From: Beta vulgaris subsp. vulgaris
Taxonomy: Eukaryota > Streptophyta > Magnoliopsida > Caryophyllales > Amaranthaceae
Direction of reading: 5' to 3'
NCBI RefSeq assembly: GCF_026745355.1
Contig: NC_079206.1
Location: 41,399,536 to 41,463,535 of the forward strand
DNA: 64,000 bases
Part shown: one piece after another, positions 12,653 through 24,358 of the stretch
How the letters are laid out: every line of letters begins with the position of its first letter
How positions within the stretch are numbered: position 1 is the stretch's first letter
Notes under the pieces: model-generated
Databases searched by the model: none
What the model saw: only the letters and a program-made list of their open reading frames with translations
What the model was told of the DNA's origin: nothing
Program-made: the position numbers and the translations under genes

Positions 12653-14477
12653 ATGGTTGACCTAACCACATTGGAAATTGCTTACGAAATTGAAGAACAT
12701 CCGCAGAGAAAGGCATGGCTCAAACTCTATCTGGACCTTCTCTCTCAAAGAAAATTTCTAGATTTCTTTCTGAATTTGAGGGGAAACAAAGAAACAAGGA
12801 CATTCATGAGTCCCTATGCCATTACAGCCTTCGACATGGTCATAAGAACTATTACAGAAGAGGTTGCAGAAGGTCGATGCATTGTGTGTGCCCTTCTAGC
12901 AAAGGGGAGCGAAATGGAGAACAAAAAGGAACGGAAGAAGGCCAGGGTTTCATCTGAAAAACATGCGGCTGGAAGTAAGGGGAACGAGAAGGTCCTTGAT
13001 GATTCAGAAGGTATAAATTAGATCTTTTTGTTCAATTTAGTTAATAATTTTTTTTTTCAACTCAGAAGGTCTAAATTAGTCCCTTTAATTCTGGTATTAT
13101 GTTGTTGTTGTTGTTGTTATTATTATTGTTGTTGTCGTTGTTATTGTTGTTGTTGTTGTTGTCGTCGTCTTTAGTTATGTATTGGGGTTAACATACATAA
13201 AGCAATTGTAAATTTACAGCTAATTGCCCTGTTTCTTTTTTTTATCTAATGACCCTTATTTGATGCCTTAAACAGAAACATGTCATTTTTAGTGATGTAA
13301 CCCCAAGGTTATTTTAACTTAAAGTAAAGCTTTTTTTCTGCATTGATGCTATTTTTTGGGATTTCCTCTAGCATCAAGTGAGTTGTAAAATTGATATGGA
13401 GCTAAACTATGTATAGGGTCAATGGCTCCGTGCAATAGAGATGGATCTGTTCCTCATGTAGTGCACTCCATAAGCAGCTGTAGAGCCCACTGTTGCAGAA
13501 GCCGCCAGCCAACTACACCAAATTACATATAGTCATCTCTGCTTTGTAGCTCATGCAACAATATGGTCAAACTTATGTTACTAGGACTTTTCATTTTACC
13601 TGTGTTGAATGCTCAATACTCAGCCTTTGACACTTCATTTTGGGCCAAAAACACAACTTTTTCATAAAATAGCAAAGTCATACTCATCGACCATACATAC
13701 ACATATTCAACATAGGTACCTGAGCCCAAGTACCATAGGTAAACACATAGTTCATGTACCAATTTACCTCAGATATGTGATGTATGCTTGAGTCTTGGGA
13801 GTTCCTAGATCTGGTTACAGCAAGGCTGTAGCGACTAAGATGAGTTGGAAAACTGTATTTACCTGTTCGAGTAGTCGTCATCAGTGTACAGAAAACAGTC
13901 AACCCACTTTTGTGTGGCCAATTCAAATTCACTACCTAAGAACAGGAAGAAGGATCTCTTTTGATAGTAAACTATGAAATAAATTGATTTCCTTATTTGT
14001 TACTTTCTTATATATGTAAAGAAAAAGTTATACTCTGATTTTCATGTATTTCTGAATTTTAATGTTGGATCTTTCTGGTTTGTTTTATATAAATGATCAT
14101 ATAGTGAATAAATGGTTTTGTTATTATTGTTGTTGTTATTCGGTCATTGTGGAGTCATCATGAACAAAATGAATAATTGGGGTTTGTACTGAGGATTGCT
14201 TGCTCCTAGAAGAACGTCTAAGAGGAGGAGGACCAAGGGGGTTGGGGTCATGATCTATGACCATGAAGAGGAAAATTCTGACAATGAAAGTGAGGAGAGT
14301 GATGATGAGGTCATCATCTTAGAAGGGGATGGATATTATGCTGTACCTTATGACTTTGATGATGATAGGACCAATTCTTATGAAAGCGACGAAGATGAGG
14401 TGATAGAAATCGACAGTGATAGTAGTAGTGACGATGAGGTTCCCCCAAAGAGCGGATTTCCTATCCGGTTTGCATAA
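12653..14477 (+). CDS. Two-exon gene of unknown function, acidic C-terminus (captured or host)
   Basis: Exon 1 (12653-about 13009) begins MVDLTTLEIAYEIEEHPQRK after a CT-rich leader (12480-12640) like a plant 5' UTR, and ends near a gtataa donor. It encodes about 119 residues, including AWLKLYLDLLSQRKFL and a basic patch KKERKKARVSS. Exon 2 (from about 14199 to the TAA at 14475-14477) adds a basic run (TSKRRRTKG) and a very acidic tail with repeated D/E/S, ending PPKSGFPIRFA. The 1.2-kb intron includes a GTT-rich microsatellite. No known family is recognised. Basic and acidic stretches suggest a nuclear protein, but that is inference. It lies wholly inside a CACTA element, which argues for a captured gene. 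The exact splice sites are uncertain. Confidence 0.45.
13098..13172 (+). repeat. (GTT)n-type microsatellite
   Basis: Imperfect GTT/ATT/GTC trinucleotide run in the intron of the gene at 12653-14477. Confidence 0.9.
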
Positions 14478-15667
14478 TCCAGGTCATTACTAAGCCCGGC
14501 TCAGTATGTGTTCTTAGTTCTCACCCTCCTTTATTTCTCAGAATTTTATACTGCAATTTCTTCACAGCATACTAATATTTGTAAGTTTATCCTATTTGCA
14601 GATTTTTTCGGAAGATGTACAGCAGTTTGGAAGATGTACATCAGTTGCATATTTTGGAGATCTTTTAGGCACAGACTTTTGGGAACAGATTGCCAGACAT
14701 GGTGCATTGCCTACCTAGCTTAAGTTACGAATCAGTAAATCTTAGATTTTGCCTCCTTGACGGGACTGATTATGTTAAAACCTTTTAGGTTATTATGCTT
14801 CCCGGATTGGATTTACTGTTGGCCATCTGTGGATATTATTTTGGATTGTGTACAGTTGTCACGTTCATATAAATACATATTTCTTTCTTTGATAAATCTA
14901 TAATTTCTTTCTTCCATTTTTGTTAATAATCTGAGTTATTATGCAAAATAAGTAAATAAATAAATAATATTAAAAATTAGGTAGCATTATTAAACATCAT
15001 TATAACAGTTTGGTGCATTTAAAAAGCTACTTTATAAAATTTCACAGTTGCATCGAAATATAATTAGGAGCAACATGTATAAATGTCCCTAAATGTATTT
15101 TGAACCTACGAAATGTAATTGCCTCTAAATATATTTAGATGCAAAAGAAGTGGTTGCCTTAATTTAGTATCAGTGGCAAAATTTATAGTTGCATCTAAAC
15201 ATTAGTGGTTTTAGAAACAATATTTGTGTGCTCCAAAAACTAAGCAATAGATGCAATTTAAAATTAGAGACAAACTTATGGTTGCCTCTAAATATAAATG
15301 GTCTTATCACCAATGTAACATGTGTGCCCCAAAAATATGGCATTAGGGGCAACCTATAATTAGCGACTGACTGATGGTCGCCTCTAAATGTAGTGGCTTT
15401 AGCAACACTTCAAGTTTTGTGCCTCAAAAAGGTGGCATTAGGGGCAACCAACAATTAGCAACAAACATATGGTTGCCTCTAAACATAAGTGTCTTTAGCA
15501 ACACCATAACTTGTCTGTCTCTAAAAGGTGGCATTAGGGGTAACATATAATTAGCGACGGACTAATTAGAGGCAGCAAGAAAATTGCTTCTAAACACCAT
15601 TAGAGGCTACAAATATATATTTAGATGCAATTTTGGTTTGCCTCTATATGTAATTTTTTTTGTAGTG
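14478..15667. other. 3' flank of the cargo gene and right subterminal region of CACTA family B
   Basis: Nothing coding is seen after the stop at 14477. From about 15060 to 15667 there are repeated 'ggttgcctctaaat' and 'gcattaggggcaac' motifs, the right subterminal array, ending in the inverted CACTACAAAAA terminus. Confidence 0.7.
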
Positions 15668-15670
15668 TTA

Positions 15671-16604
15671 GGAACCCATTTCTGATTAGCCTTAACTGGA
15701 GCCTTCCTTTTAACATCACAATTATTCCCAACCATTTGACAAGTTTTACAGAATGGTGGAGCCAGTAATACACCACTTTTTGAGCAAATTTTCTACCACT
15801 AGGGTTTTCAACTTGGATTTCCTGAGGGATAGCCTTTGTGATATCCATATCAACAAGAATACGGGGCAAACTAACACTCTTAGGACCTTAGTTGTACACT
15901 CATCTGAATATATATGAATGCCTAACACACTACAAATTCTACTTAAAGAGTTATCACTCCAGTAATTAAGAGGTAGATTTGGTAATTTCACCCAAATAGG
16001 AACAACCTTAAGGACTTGTTTATGAAAATCAAACTTAAGTGTCCACAGTTTGACAATCATAGGTTTGCCATAGAATAGGTGAGGACCAAAATATAGAATT
16101 GAATCCCTATCTTCTCTGCACTTCATTTGGATAACAAAATAACCTTCATCATGCTTAAACAGATATGATTCATTCATGAGGCCCCATTTAGCTTTAATAT
16201 AGGCAGACATGGCTGTTATGGTAGGATTTTGACCTACTACGTACATGATTATCACATTTTCCCATGTTTCATTCAGTTTTTCAACTTCATTTTTGTCCAA
16301 GTTTGCAATCACAGACCCATCAATAATAGTAGGAGCAATAAACATTAATCCCATATCTTTATATTAAAATCGATTATGGCCAGTGAACCCTTGCCATTTC
16401 TTCTGAGCATCTTCTATATGCTTTGAACTTCCCTCTTTTTCTATAGCAGACAACTTCTCTATTTGGTCGATACTTTTACTGTTCCATTGGCAGGAGCTTC
16501 GAAAACATCAATATTATCTACTCTTACACTTGATTGAGGCCCAGTAGATGCACTGATCCCGACGAACCAGTTACTGGAGTTGTCGTCTTCTTTTTCAGTC
16601 CCAT
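15671..16604 (-). pseudogene. LINE ORF1, N-terminal part with DUF4283 domain
   Basis: A start at 16604 gives MGLKKKTTTPVTGSSGSV. After frame changes, the minus-strand frame 16354-15746 contains SAYIKAKWGLMNESYLFKHD, FVIQMKCREDRDSILYFGPH and VPIWVKLPNLPLNYWSDNSL, the conserved core of the DUF4283 nucleic-acid-binding domain of plant LINE ORF1. It is followed by a degenerate zinc knuckle (CKTCQMVGNNC in another frame, near 15760). ORF1 is cut at 15668 by a CACTA element and resumes at 6828. Several frameshifts mark it as dead. Confidence 0.8.
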
Positions 16605-16617
16605 ATTACTAGAGGGG

Positions 16618-18540
16618 TGCACGATAACATTCGCTCGTAACGTATTTTAATATGTTTATGTTTAAAGTTGTAGCTTAATGATTGAAATATAAATCTATGA
16701 TTATGTCATTAATATAATAAAGTAATTAAATCACCAGATATATTGATTAGGTTAAAATTAAGATTTTAAGTATCAAAGTATGGATTTTGAGGGTTTTATG
16801 AGTTGAAAAATCATAGTAGTATATTATAGTTTATGAAATTGAGTACTCTTACGATTTTAATTATGTTTAAGTATGCTTAATAGTGGTTTTGTTACATTAT
16901 AAGTTGCATGAAATTTTATAACTATGCTTATGATGGAGTTTTCATGATCAAAGTATGAGTTTTTAAGGGTTTTTAACAACTAGTATAATAGTACTATATT
17001 ATGAGATTTTAATAATTAAATTATAATGACAAGGAAGGTTTTAAACACTTTTAAAGTTGGTTTAAAGTATTTTAATATTGATGGAAATTTTTAGAGTATT
17101 GATTTGTGGTTATGTTGATCATTGTTACGTGAAAAATTCTCTCTAGGCGACTTTTAAGCTTGTTATGTGGCCTCGAACTTTGTCTACACAAGGTACGTAC
17201 ATAACTATGTGTGGGTTGGACTAGTATCATGTCCAAAGGATAGGATTTACGTAGTATCATGTATAGGAAACTGTTTTTAGTTCATATGTGATTTATATTT
17301 AATTGCATTTGCATGTTTTACGATGTTGTGTGAAACTTGTTGATTATGATGGTTATATTATGTTTGTAATGGATGATTGATGCAAGCAAACGGGATTTTA
17401 GAACTTTATTTTATTAATTCGCATGAAGGATTAATAATTATGTTGGTATTGGATCATGATTGAATCATGTTGTCCTCTTTGGATTATTTAATTACTTCAT
17501 AAGGACCTATTGCCTTATTTGGTATGTTGGTTATTCACCTATGAAAGGTTGTTGACTTGGTTCAACACATAAATGAAGGTCATGGATTTAATATTGAAAT
17601 TAATCTTGGGTTGTTAAGTTGATAATCACCTTAGTTAATCCTAAGATAAAAAGGAAAGTTTATGCACCTTTGATGATTATATGATTTTTCCTACTTGTGA
17701 GTCATAACAAGTAAATAAACTATTAATCATGTAAAGTGAAATGTGAATAGCAATAGCTTTAGATTTGTGCACGTCTGAAGTGTTAGACAAGTATGAGTTG
17801 GACACATGGTGGTATCCCATGGCTTTTCTTGGGGCCAGATGGATTACCGAGTGCTATTTTTATTTAAAAGGTTCCTCGATATCGTAGGTCATGGGAATAC
17901 AGAGTCGCGCTTGTACTTCGTCTTCTAGATTGAAGACTGTTTTGGTTTAGACAACTCTTTCCATTGACTATTCCATCTGAAGTAAATTAACTTATTAGTT
18001 GTGGAGTTTAGTTTACTAAAGTAGTCTATTATGTTATTATAGTATTATTTATCCTTGCTTAATGTTTATTAGTATCATTGTTAGGTTTTATATTTATTTG
18101 CCATGTAGTACTCAACTATGCTGATTAACGTGCTTAGTGTGTATGTGTTGATCACAGCTATGCCTTATTGATCATGTGATGACCCAACTGGTGAGCAGTC
18201 TCTCGGGCTCAGTAGAGCATCGTCGTTTACAGGTTGAAAGATAATGCATCTTGGATTCGGGAAATTGGAGAGCTTGTGTTGATTTTATATTTTATAGCTG
18301 ACTTTCTTATTTATAGTTGATTTTTATTTTTGGGGTTGACTTTTGACTTTATGTTGTTTTGACTTTTGGAGTTTGACATTTTGGTTGGCTAAGTTTTAAT
18401 TTCAAAGTTATTTATTATTCTTTCCGCTGCAAAATTCTGAATAAGCCGAGACGTTATCACACGGGCGACAATACTTTGATAATTCTCTAAGTTTTATATT
18501 AAAAAGGCATTTTGGAAAATAGAGAATTCTCGGGGTATCA
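16618..18540 (+). mobile_element. Probable solo LTR of a Ty3/gypsy (chromovirus-like) element
   Basis: About 1.9 kb without coding capacity, starting TGCACGATAACA and ending CTCGGGGTATCA. Internal signatures familiar from plant chromovirus LTRs are present: CATGGTGGTATCCCATGGC, GGTCATGGGAATACAGAGTC, and near the 3' side TTTCCGCTGC followed by CACGGGCGAC. No matching LTR or internal domain follows, so it looks like a solo or truncated LTR. No clear 5-bp target duplication is seen and the left boundary is uncertain. Confidence 0.5.
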
Positions 18541-19609
18541 TAAAAGAGATTGTGAAAGGCTCCAGTTCCAGAATGCTCCCAAGACAATCAAGTGAAGACA
18601 TTGGAGCAAGAGCCTTTTGAAGATATCATGAAGATTGTAGTACTTAGTGATGTAATGCATACATGAATCTTAAGCTAATTTTAGGTGTATTGTGAGGTGT
18701 GCAAAGAAGTTTATGGAATGTAGTGTTATGAGATCAGTTGCAAACTTCATATCAGGACATACATTTCCATGTAGTCAGTAATGATATCATTACCATACTA
18801 GTTCACTTTACTACGTTTCGAATATCAAAGTCCTATTATATCTTTGGAAAGATTTTGTGAAGATACTTTCCTAAACTTTGTTTTCAAAGATGGACTTTGT
18901 GCGTATGTATTATCGGTTAAGTATGAGTTGAAAATAAAGTTTATCCTATTCATTTTATTCCTATAACTCGGAATAAGGTCAAAGGAAATATATTTGCCAA
19001 AAATTTAGGCAAATATTCATATTTTACAACTCAAGACTTACCTAAACAAAGATACTATGAGAAATTCAGAGAGCTTTTTCGAGAAAAATTATAATGAATT
19101 AGGAAAGCTTCTTGCACTTATTAGAAACCCTAAAACACGATTGAGATAAGCATAACAATTTAGGGAAAAATTAATATCCATTAAAGCTTGTTGAAGCATA
19201 GTTTTAGGGGGGAAATTTATTGTAGTAACGAGATATACTAGTGTACAATGTATTTGGGGAAGTGGTTTGGGGAATCACCTCATTGAAATTTATACGTAAC
19301 TGTTGGGAAATCATTTTCTTCATAGGTGGACACCTTGATTGAGTGTAATCCTTTTATTTGTCAGAGTTGATCAGTAAGAGTAATTAGATTTGTGGAGGAT
19401 GTAGGCTTAAGTTAATCTTTTATTCTCCTGCTACAAATTAGTTCTCTTACTAGTCTTGTGTTCATTAATGCATTAAATTGAAAAAGTGATAACCTATTGC
19501 TATACTTAATTCATGTCCCATCTTAAATATAATATGGGCCTTAGATTGATATCATAGCCTAACTTATCACAAGGTTAAACCCAACGTAAGGATTATAATA
19601 AATGAGTAT
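18541..19609 (+). mobile_element. Decayed Ty1/copia LTR and leader with tRNA-Met-type primer site
   Basis: The stretch precedes the copia gag fragment. At 19547-19558 TGATATCATAGC matches the usual copia primer-binding site TGGTATCAGAGC at 10 of 12 positions. Upstream, CTGTTGGGAAATCATTTTC and TGTGGAGGATGTAGGC resemble copia U5 sequence. A possible LTR start is TG at 18551. The LTR ends are not certain. Confidence 0.5.
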
Positions 19610-20285
19610 TTAGCTACAGGATCAATTTCAAGCCCACCACCTAAGTTCAATGGTTCAAACTATCCTTGCTGGAAAAATTAATGAAGAATTACATCATAAG
19701 TATTGACTAATGAATATTTGAAGATTGTAAAAGATGGTCCCTTGATCATTTAAGTGACATATCACAAAGGAAAAAAGTCCATCAACAGGGAAAGTGAGTA
19801 CTCCTCAACAAACTTCAAGATAATGGAGAAAAATCCCAAGGCAATGTCTCTTGTACAACAAGACATTGCTGACTGTAAGGTAAATCGAATTTTAGCATGC
19901 TCAACGGCCAAAGAAATTTGGGATACCTTATAACTAGCATATGAAGAAACGAGCGAGGTACGACATTCCAAGATTGATTTATTAATGACTAAATATGAAT
20001 CTTTTAATATGTCTAACGAAGAGAATATACGTGATATGTTTACTCGCTTTATGACTATTATTAATGAACTAAAATCACTTGGAAAAGATATTACTCACAA
20101 GGATGTTGTCAGAAAGTTGTTAAGCAGTCTTTCAGGAAAACGGTTATCCAAGGTAACTACGATACAAGAGGCTAAGGATCTGTCCATTCTATGCTTGAAA
20201 CAATTGATTGGTCACTCATGACCCATGAAATGTTAGTTGACTCCAAGGAAGAAACCATTGCTAAGACCAGACCTATTGCAATGGA
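19610..20285 (+). pseudogene. Ty1/copia gag fragment (UBN2 type)
   Basis: Spliced across several stops and shifts, the plus strand gives PPPKFNGSNYPCWKN, then ACSTAKEIWDTL, SEVRHSKIDLLMTKYESF, ENIRDMFTRFMTIINELKS and VVRKLLSSLSG. This is the standard order of the gag-polypeptide of copia elements (F-x-G-x-N-Y-x-x-W, then the A-x-E-x-W-D-x-L block and L-L-x-S-L). The longest open part is 19985-20221. It ends near 20285 without zinc knuckle, protease or reverse transcriptase, so the element is a truncated relic. Confidence 0.8.
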
Positions 20286-20930
20286 AGTAAAATAGTAAGA
20301 TCAGGTGGATGAAATAAATCTCAATAATATGTAAGAATCAAATAAAATTCAATCACAACGATCAAATAAAATATTCCCCATTCGTATACTAAAATAAGTT
20401 GTTACTCAATTTGAATAACTAAATAATCACTTTTATTCCTCCAAACGATTATAATAATATTTTTCAATCCATAATAACCAAAGTTATTCCTTGACAAATA
20501 AAATAAAGATACTAAAGAAAGAAATTTAAACCATTACAACTTAGCTTCTTATTCAACTACTAATCTTATAACGTACATAAATAGTCTATGGAGTCACATC
20601 ATCAGTCCTATCTTTAATTTCCTTGTACTTCTCAGGAGTGAACATCTCATCTTCAAAGTCTTTAATATATATCCTCACCATCACAATATAACAATCTGGA
20701 TTTCTAGCTCTAGTAGATCTTCGAATCTTCTTAGGTTAAGGTTCATCCTCTTCTAACTTATAATTAGAATCACTATCAACCCTCATAACAACCTTGTAGA
20801 TGTCCTTTCGGGTCTGCCCTCTAGCATGATAAAACTACTGAATGACCTCATCGTCGCTATCAGGATGCCTACTCTTAACACACGACATATGACAAGCTCT
20901 AGGCTAGTGTAGCTCTCACAATCGGATTCT

Positions 20931-20936
<6 letters not shown>
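20286..20936 (-). pseudogene. Unidentified minus-strand coding remnant
   Basis: From about 20890 to 20605 one minus-strand frame, broken by about two stops, reads SRHPDSDDEVIQ, then GQTRKDIYKVVMRVDSDSNY, RRSTRARNPDCYIVM and DFEDEMFTPEKYKEIKDRTD. The composition is protein-like and lies next to the copia relic in opposite orientation, but no family is recognised. 20286-20600 shows nothing. Confidence 0.3.
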
Positions 20937-21011
<75 letters not shown>

Positions 21012-21012
21012 G
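20937..21012. repeat. (TA)n then (GA)n microsatellite at left edge of the giant inverted-repeat element
   Basis: TA repeats cover about 52 bp (20937-20988), followed directly by a GA run. A second TA tract lies at 38873-38897 at the other edge of the element. Confidence 0.95.
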
Positions 21013-21657
21013 CAAGATCATGTGAGAAAGGAAATTAGGTGAGAAATGAGAAAGAATCACTGCCCTTCGATTAGATACTGTCAACGGCCAAGATTTCAAA
21101 ACTAATGTTAACCTTAAACTACCTTTTTTTTATCCTTTCCATGCAAAACCTAATTTTCTCTCTCCTCTCTTCCAATAACGGCGTATATTCCCTCCCTTCT
21201 CCTACTGCAAGTCACTCCTGTCATCTCCTTTTATCAAGAAATTTCATGGAATCCATTACCCCATCGCGTGAAGGTTAGTTTATTTTCTTGAATTTGTATG
21301 CTTCTTTCTTTTAGAAATTTGTTTACAGTTATAACTTATAAGGAGAACAAATTTGAAATTTTGAAGTTCCGAAAATTTGTTTCGAAAATTTAATCAAATT
21401 TGGCTCGAAAATTTCAGGCAACAACTTAACTTACGTTGGATTTGTATTTTTGATTTCTGTTTTTTTGCCTTTCCGTGAATTTATGATATAATTTTGAAGT
21501 TTCAAAGTTGCTATAATGTAACTATGAGGAAATATAAACCATGCGAGTACATTGCCATGACAGTTGTGTATTACAGTCATAGTATATCACGAGATTGCCA
21601 ACAAGGAGGGGAATGGGTTGCTATTTTCCTGAAGACAATCACATTTTGACTATTTAG

Positions 21658-22298
21658 CACTACTACAAAAAAGGCCTAGGAAACCGGTTGAAAATGGCCT
21701 AGGAAACCGGACTATAACACATCTCCATCTCACAGGTGTCCTAGGTTAAGAGACCGGTTATAATGCCTGGTTTCTTTGTTTATTTAGGAGACCGGTTAAT
21801 AGGTAAAACCAGTCTCTTAGATAAATGTACATATAGTGTGAAAAGAGGTTAGGAGACCAGTTAACATTTATAACCAGTGGTGGTTCTATTAACCACGATG
21901 CATAGACAATAATATTAGGAGAGGTAGTTTTTTTTCTATTGTATTTCTTACGTAATTTTAAAAGTAAATAAATTTATACATACAATTTATACTGCATTTG
22001 TATTAATTGAAAATATATTAAATTTTAAAATTATTATTTTTAGGAAATCGGTTCAAGTTAGAAGTAGTCTCTTATATCTTCACAAGAAGAATATACACGT
22101 ATAATAGTGTATTATGTTGAAAAAAAATTGAATTAAAAAAATAAAATATTTCAAAGAAACCGATTTTACTTATTAGTCAAGAAATTAAACTTAAGAGACT
22201 GGTTTTAGATAATCAATGGTTTCCTACATTTAGGAAATGGGTTAGTAACCTCAACCGGTCTCCTATATGTAGTCTCTTTGGCCATTTTTGTAGTAGTG
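21658..22298. mobile_element. CACTA-type MITE, family C, 641 bp, TAG target duplication
   Basis: The left end CACTACTACAAAAAAGGCC and the right end, reversed, CACTACTACAAAAATGGCC form a terminal inverted repeat. The flanks are TAG at 21655-21657 and 22299-22301. Subterminal copies of AGGAGACCGGTTA / AGGAAACCGGT recur in both halves. There is no coding capacity. The terminus and 3-bp duplication identify it as a non-autonomous CACTA element. Confidence 0.9.
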
Positions 22299-22479
22299 TA
22301 GGCATTATGACAATCGAGACACTTCGATCTTTGATTAGTCAGTATGAAGTTCAATTAACAACAGAACTTAATTAGGTGATAACTATATATTCCAAAACTA
22401 TACTATATAAGATCGTAAAGCATTATATGATATATATATTTGACAATATTTTGATTCAACTGTGTTTAACATCTGTGAA

Positions 22480-24045
22480 TGAGCTCTTGGGAAGTTTATT
22501 AATGTTCATATTATACGACATGTTTAGAGTTATATAAAGTAATGATTAGAGTTATAGACATTCTTGGTTAGAGTTATATAATACTAACTTATTTCCTTTG
22601 ATACTAATTACAATTATGGTAAAACTTCTTTAGAGTTATATGAATGAGTAGTTAGAGTTATATGAAATAATTATTACAGTTATGCTGACACATGTTTAGG
22701 AATTGTACAATAACCTCTTTAGAGTTATAAGAAATAGTCATTAGAGTTATGCCAACACTTATTCAGAGTTATAGAAATTACTAATTAGAGTTATAGGGGT
22801 ATTTGAGTAGTTGTAAGAGTTATTAATTATAGTTATAGCATTACTTGTTATGTACGTTCTAATTAGAAGAGTTATAGGACCATTTGATAAGAGTTATAGG
22901 ATTTACTAATTAAAGTTACAGGAGTAATTGACATGTCATACTATTATAGATAGTTGTTTTTTTTTTACATATTAATGTATTATTGTTGTTACAATTAGAA
23001 TAAAAAGGTATACAATGCTGCAAACTTTATAAATATGAAAGTGAAATCATTCTTACCCCTCTCTTATATTGCCATTGTTGTTGTTGTTACATGAAGAAGG
23101 CGCTTGGTTGGTTGATGTTGGCAAGACTGCTTGGTTGGAAATCATGACATTGATGTTGGCAAGACTGCTTGGTTGATATTATTTTAGTAATATTATTGTA
23201 ATTATTGTAATTATATGTACGTGTTCAAAATATTTTAAATATATATGTTGATATAACTCTAATTAAATTATTGTAATTGTTATAATATAATCATTTCATC
23301 TACCATGATAAAAAGATTTATGGCATGTTGTCGTTATAATTATGGCGTTACTTGTTAAGAGTGCTAATTAAAGTTATAGGCGTATGTGGTTTGAGTTATA
23401 TGAATTATTAATTAGAGTTATAGGAGTATTTGCACTATTCGTAAGAATTTTAATTATATTTATGGCATTACTCATAATGTACTTCTAATTAGAGTTATAA
23501 GAGTCTTTGATTAGAGTTATGAGAGTATTTGATTAGAGTTATATGAATTACTAATTAAAGTTGTTATTTTCTACAACTCTAAATAAGTTTACGTAATATC
23601 AATTTTCCTATATATAATATAACTCTATACAAATCCTGATGTAACTCTAATTACTATTGCATATAACTCTAAAGAATTGTTGTCATAATTCTAATTTTAT
23701 TTTCAACAACTCTAAAGAAATGTTTTCGTAATTCTAATTACTAGTCCCTATAAATTTATACAAAATTTTCTTATTTGTAACTCTAATTAGTATTTTCTAT
23801 AACAAAAAACAAGTGTTATTGTAACTCTAATTACAATTTTCTAAAACTCAAACAAGTATTGTACTCATAGCTATAATACCATTTCCTATAATTTCTAGAG
23901 AAGAGATGGCGTAACTATAATATGTATTTTCTACAACTCTAAACAAGTGTAGATGGCGTAACTATAATATGTATTTTCTACAACTCTAAACAAGTGTAGC
24001 TGCAACTCTAGTTACTACTTGTTATAACTCCAAACAAGTAATTTA
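22480..24045. repeat. Degenerate 'agagttata / ataactctaa' motif array, inverting at about 23575
   Basis: Dozens of GAGTTATA-type motifs 20-45 bp apart run in one orientation to about 23570, then switch to the reverse complement (TAACTCTAA) up to 24045. The array resumes at 36600-37145 after the CACTA element that split it. A 48-bp unit is tandemly duplicated near 23905-24000, and another short duplication (gttggcaagactgcttggtt) is at about 23110-23180. Confidence 0.85.
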
Positions 24046-24063
24046 CACTAGGGGAAAAAATCG

Positions 24064-24358
24064 AAAGGGCTGCGCAAGTAGGGCTGCGCATTTTAAAAAA
24101 GCGCAGCCCTATTGATGAAGGGCTGCGCTTTTTAAAAAAAGCGCAGCCCTTTTGTATGAAGGGCTGCGCTTTTTTTAAAAAGCGCAGCCCTACCTACAGA
24201 AGGGCTGCGCTTTTTAGAAAAGCGCAGCCCTTCTGTAGGTGAAGGGCTGCGCTTTTTAGGAGGCGCAGCCCTTCACATGCAGAAGGGCTGCGCTTTTCTA
24301 AAAGGCGCAGCCCTTCTATGTGTAGGGCTGCGCTTTTTTGAAACTAGCGCAGCCCTTC
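24064..24358. repeat. Left subterminal hairpin array of CACTA family D
   Basis: Alternating AGGGCTGCGC and GCGCAGCCCT copies enclose short A/T spacers (for example GCTTTTTAAAAAAAGC), so successive 28-45 bp units each fold into a hairpin. About seven pairs are present. Confidence 0.9.

Larger units (their letters stand above)
6829..15667. mobile_element. CACTA element, family B (8.8 kb, TTA target duplication), no transposase
   Basis: The left end reads CACTACAAAAAAAATTGG and the right end, reversed, CACTACAAAAAAAATTAC: a 16-bp terminal inverted repeat. Both flanks are TTA (6826-6828 and 15668-15670), a perfect 3-bp duplication. Subterminal regions 6860-7330 and 15060-15660 carry many copies of a TTGCCTCTAAA motif spaced 40-70 bp. 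No transposase frame is visible, so the element is non-autonomous. The cargo is a LINE fragment, non-coding DNA, a Stowaway MITE and a two-exon gene of unknown function. It is inserted in LINE ORF1. Confidence 0.92.

Noticed and set aside
16618..18540. Target duplication for the solo LTR
   Set aside because: The flanks 'agggg' and 'taaaa' do not match, so the exact ends remain uncertain.
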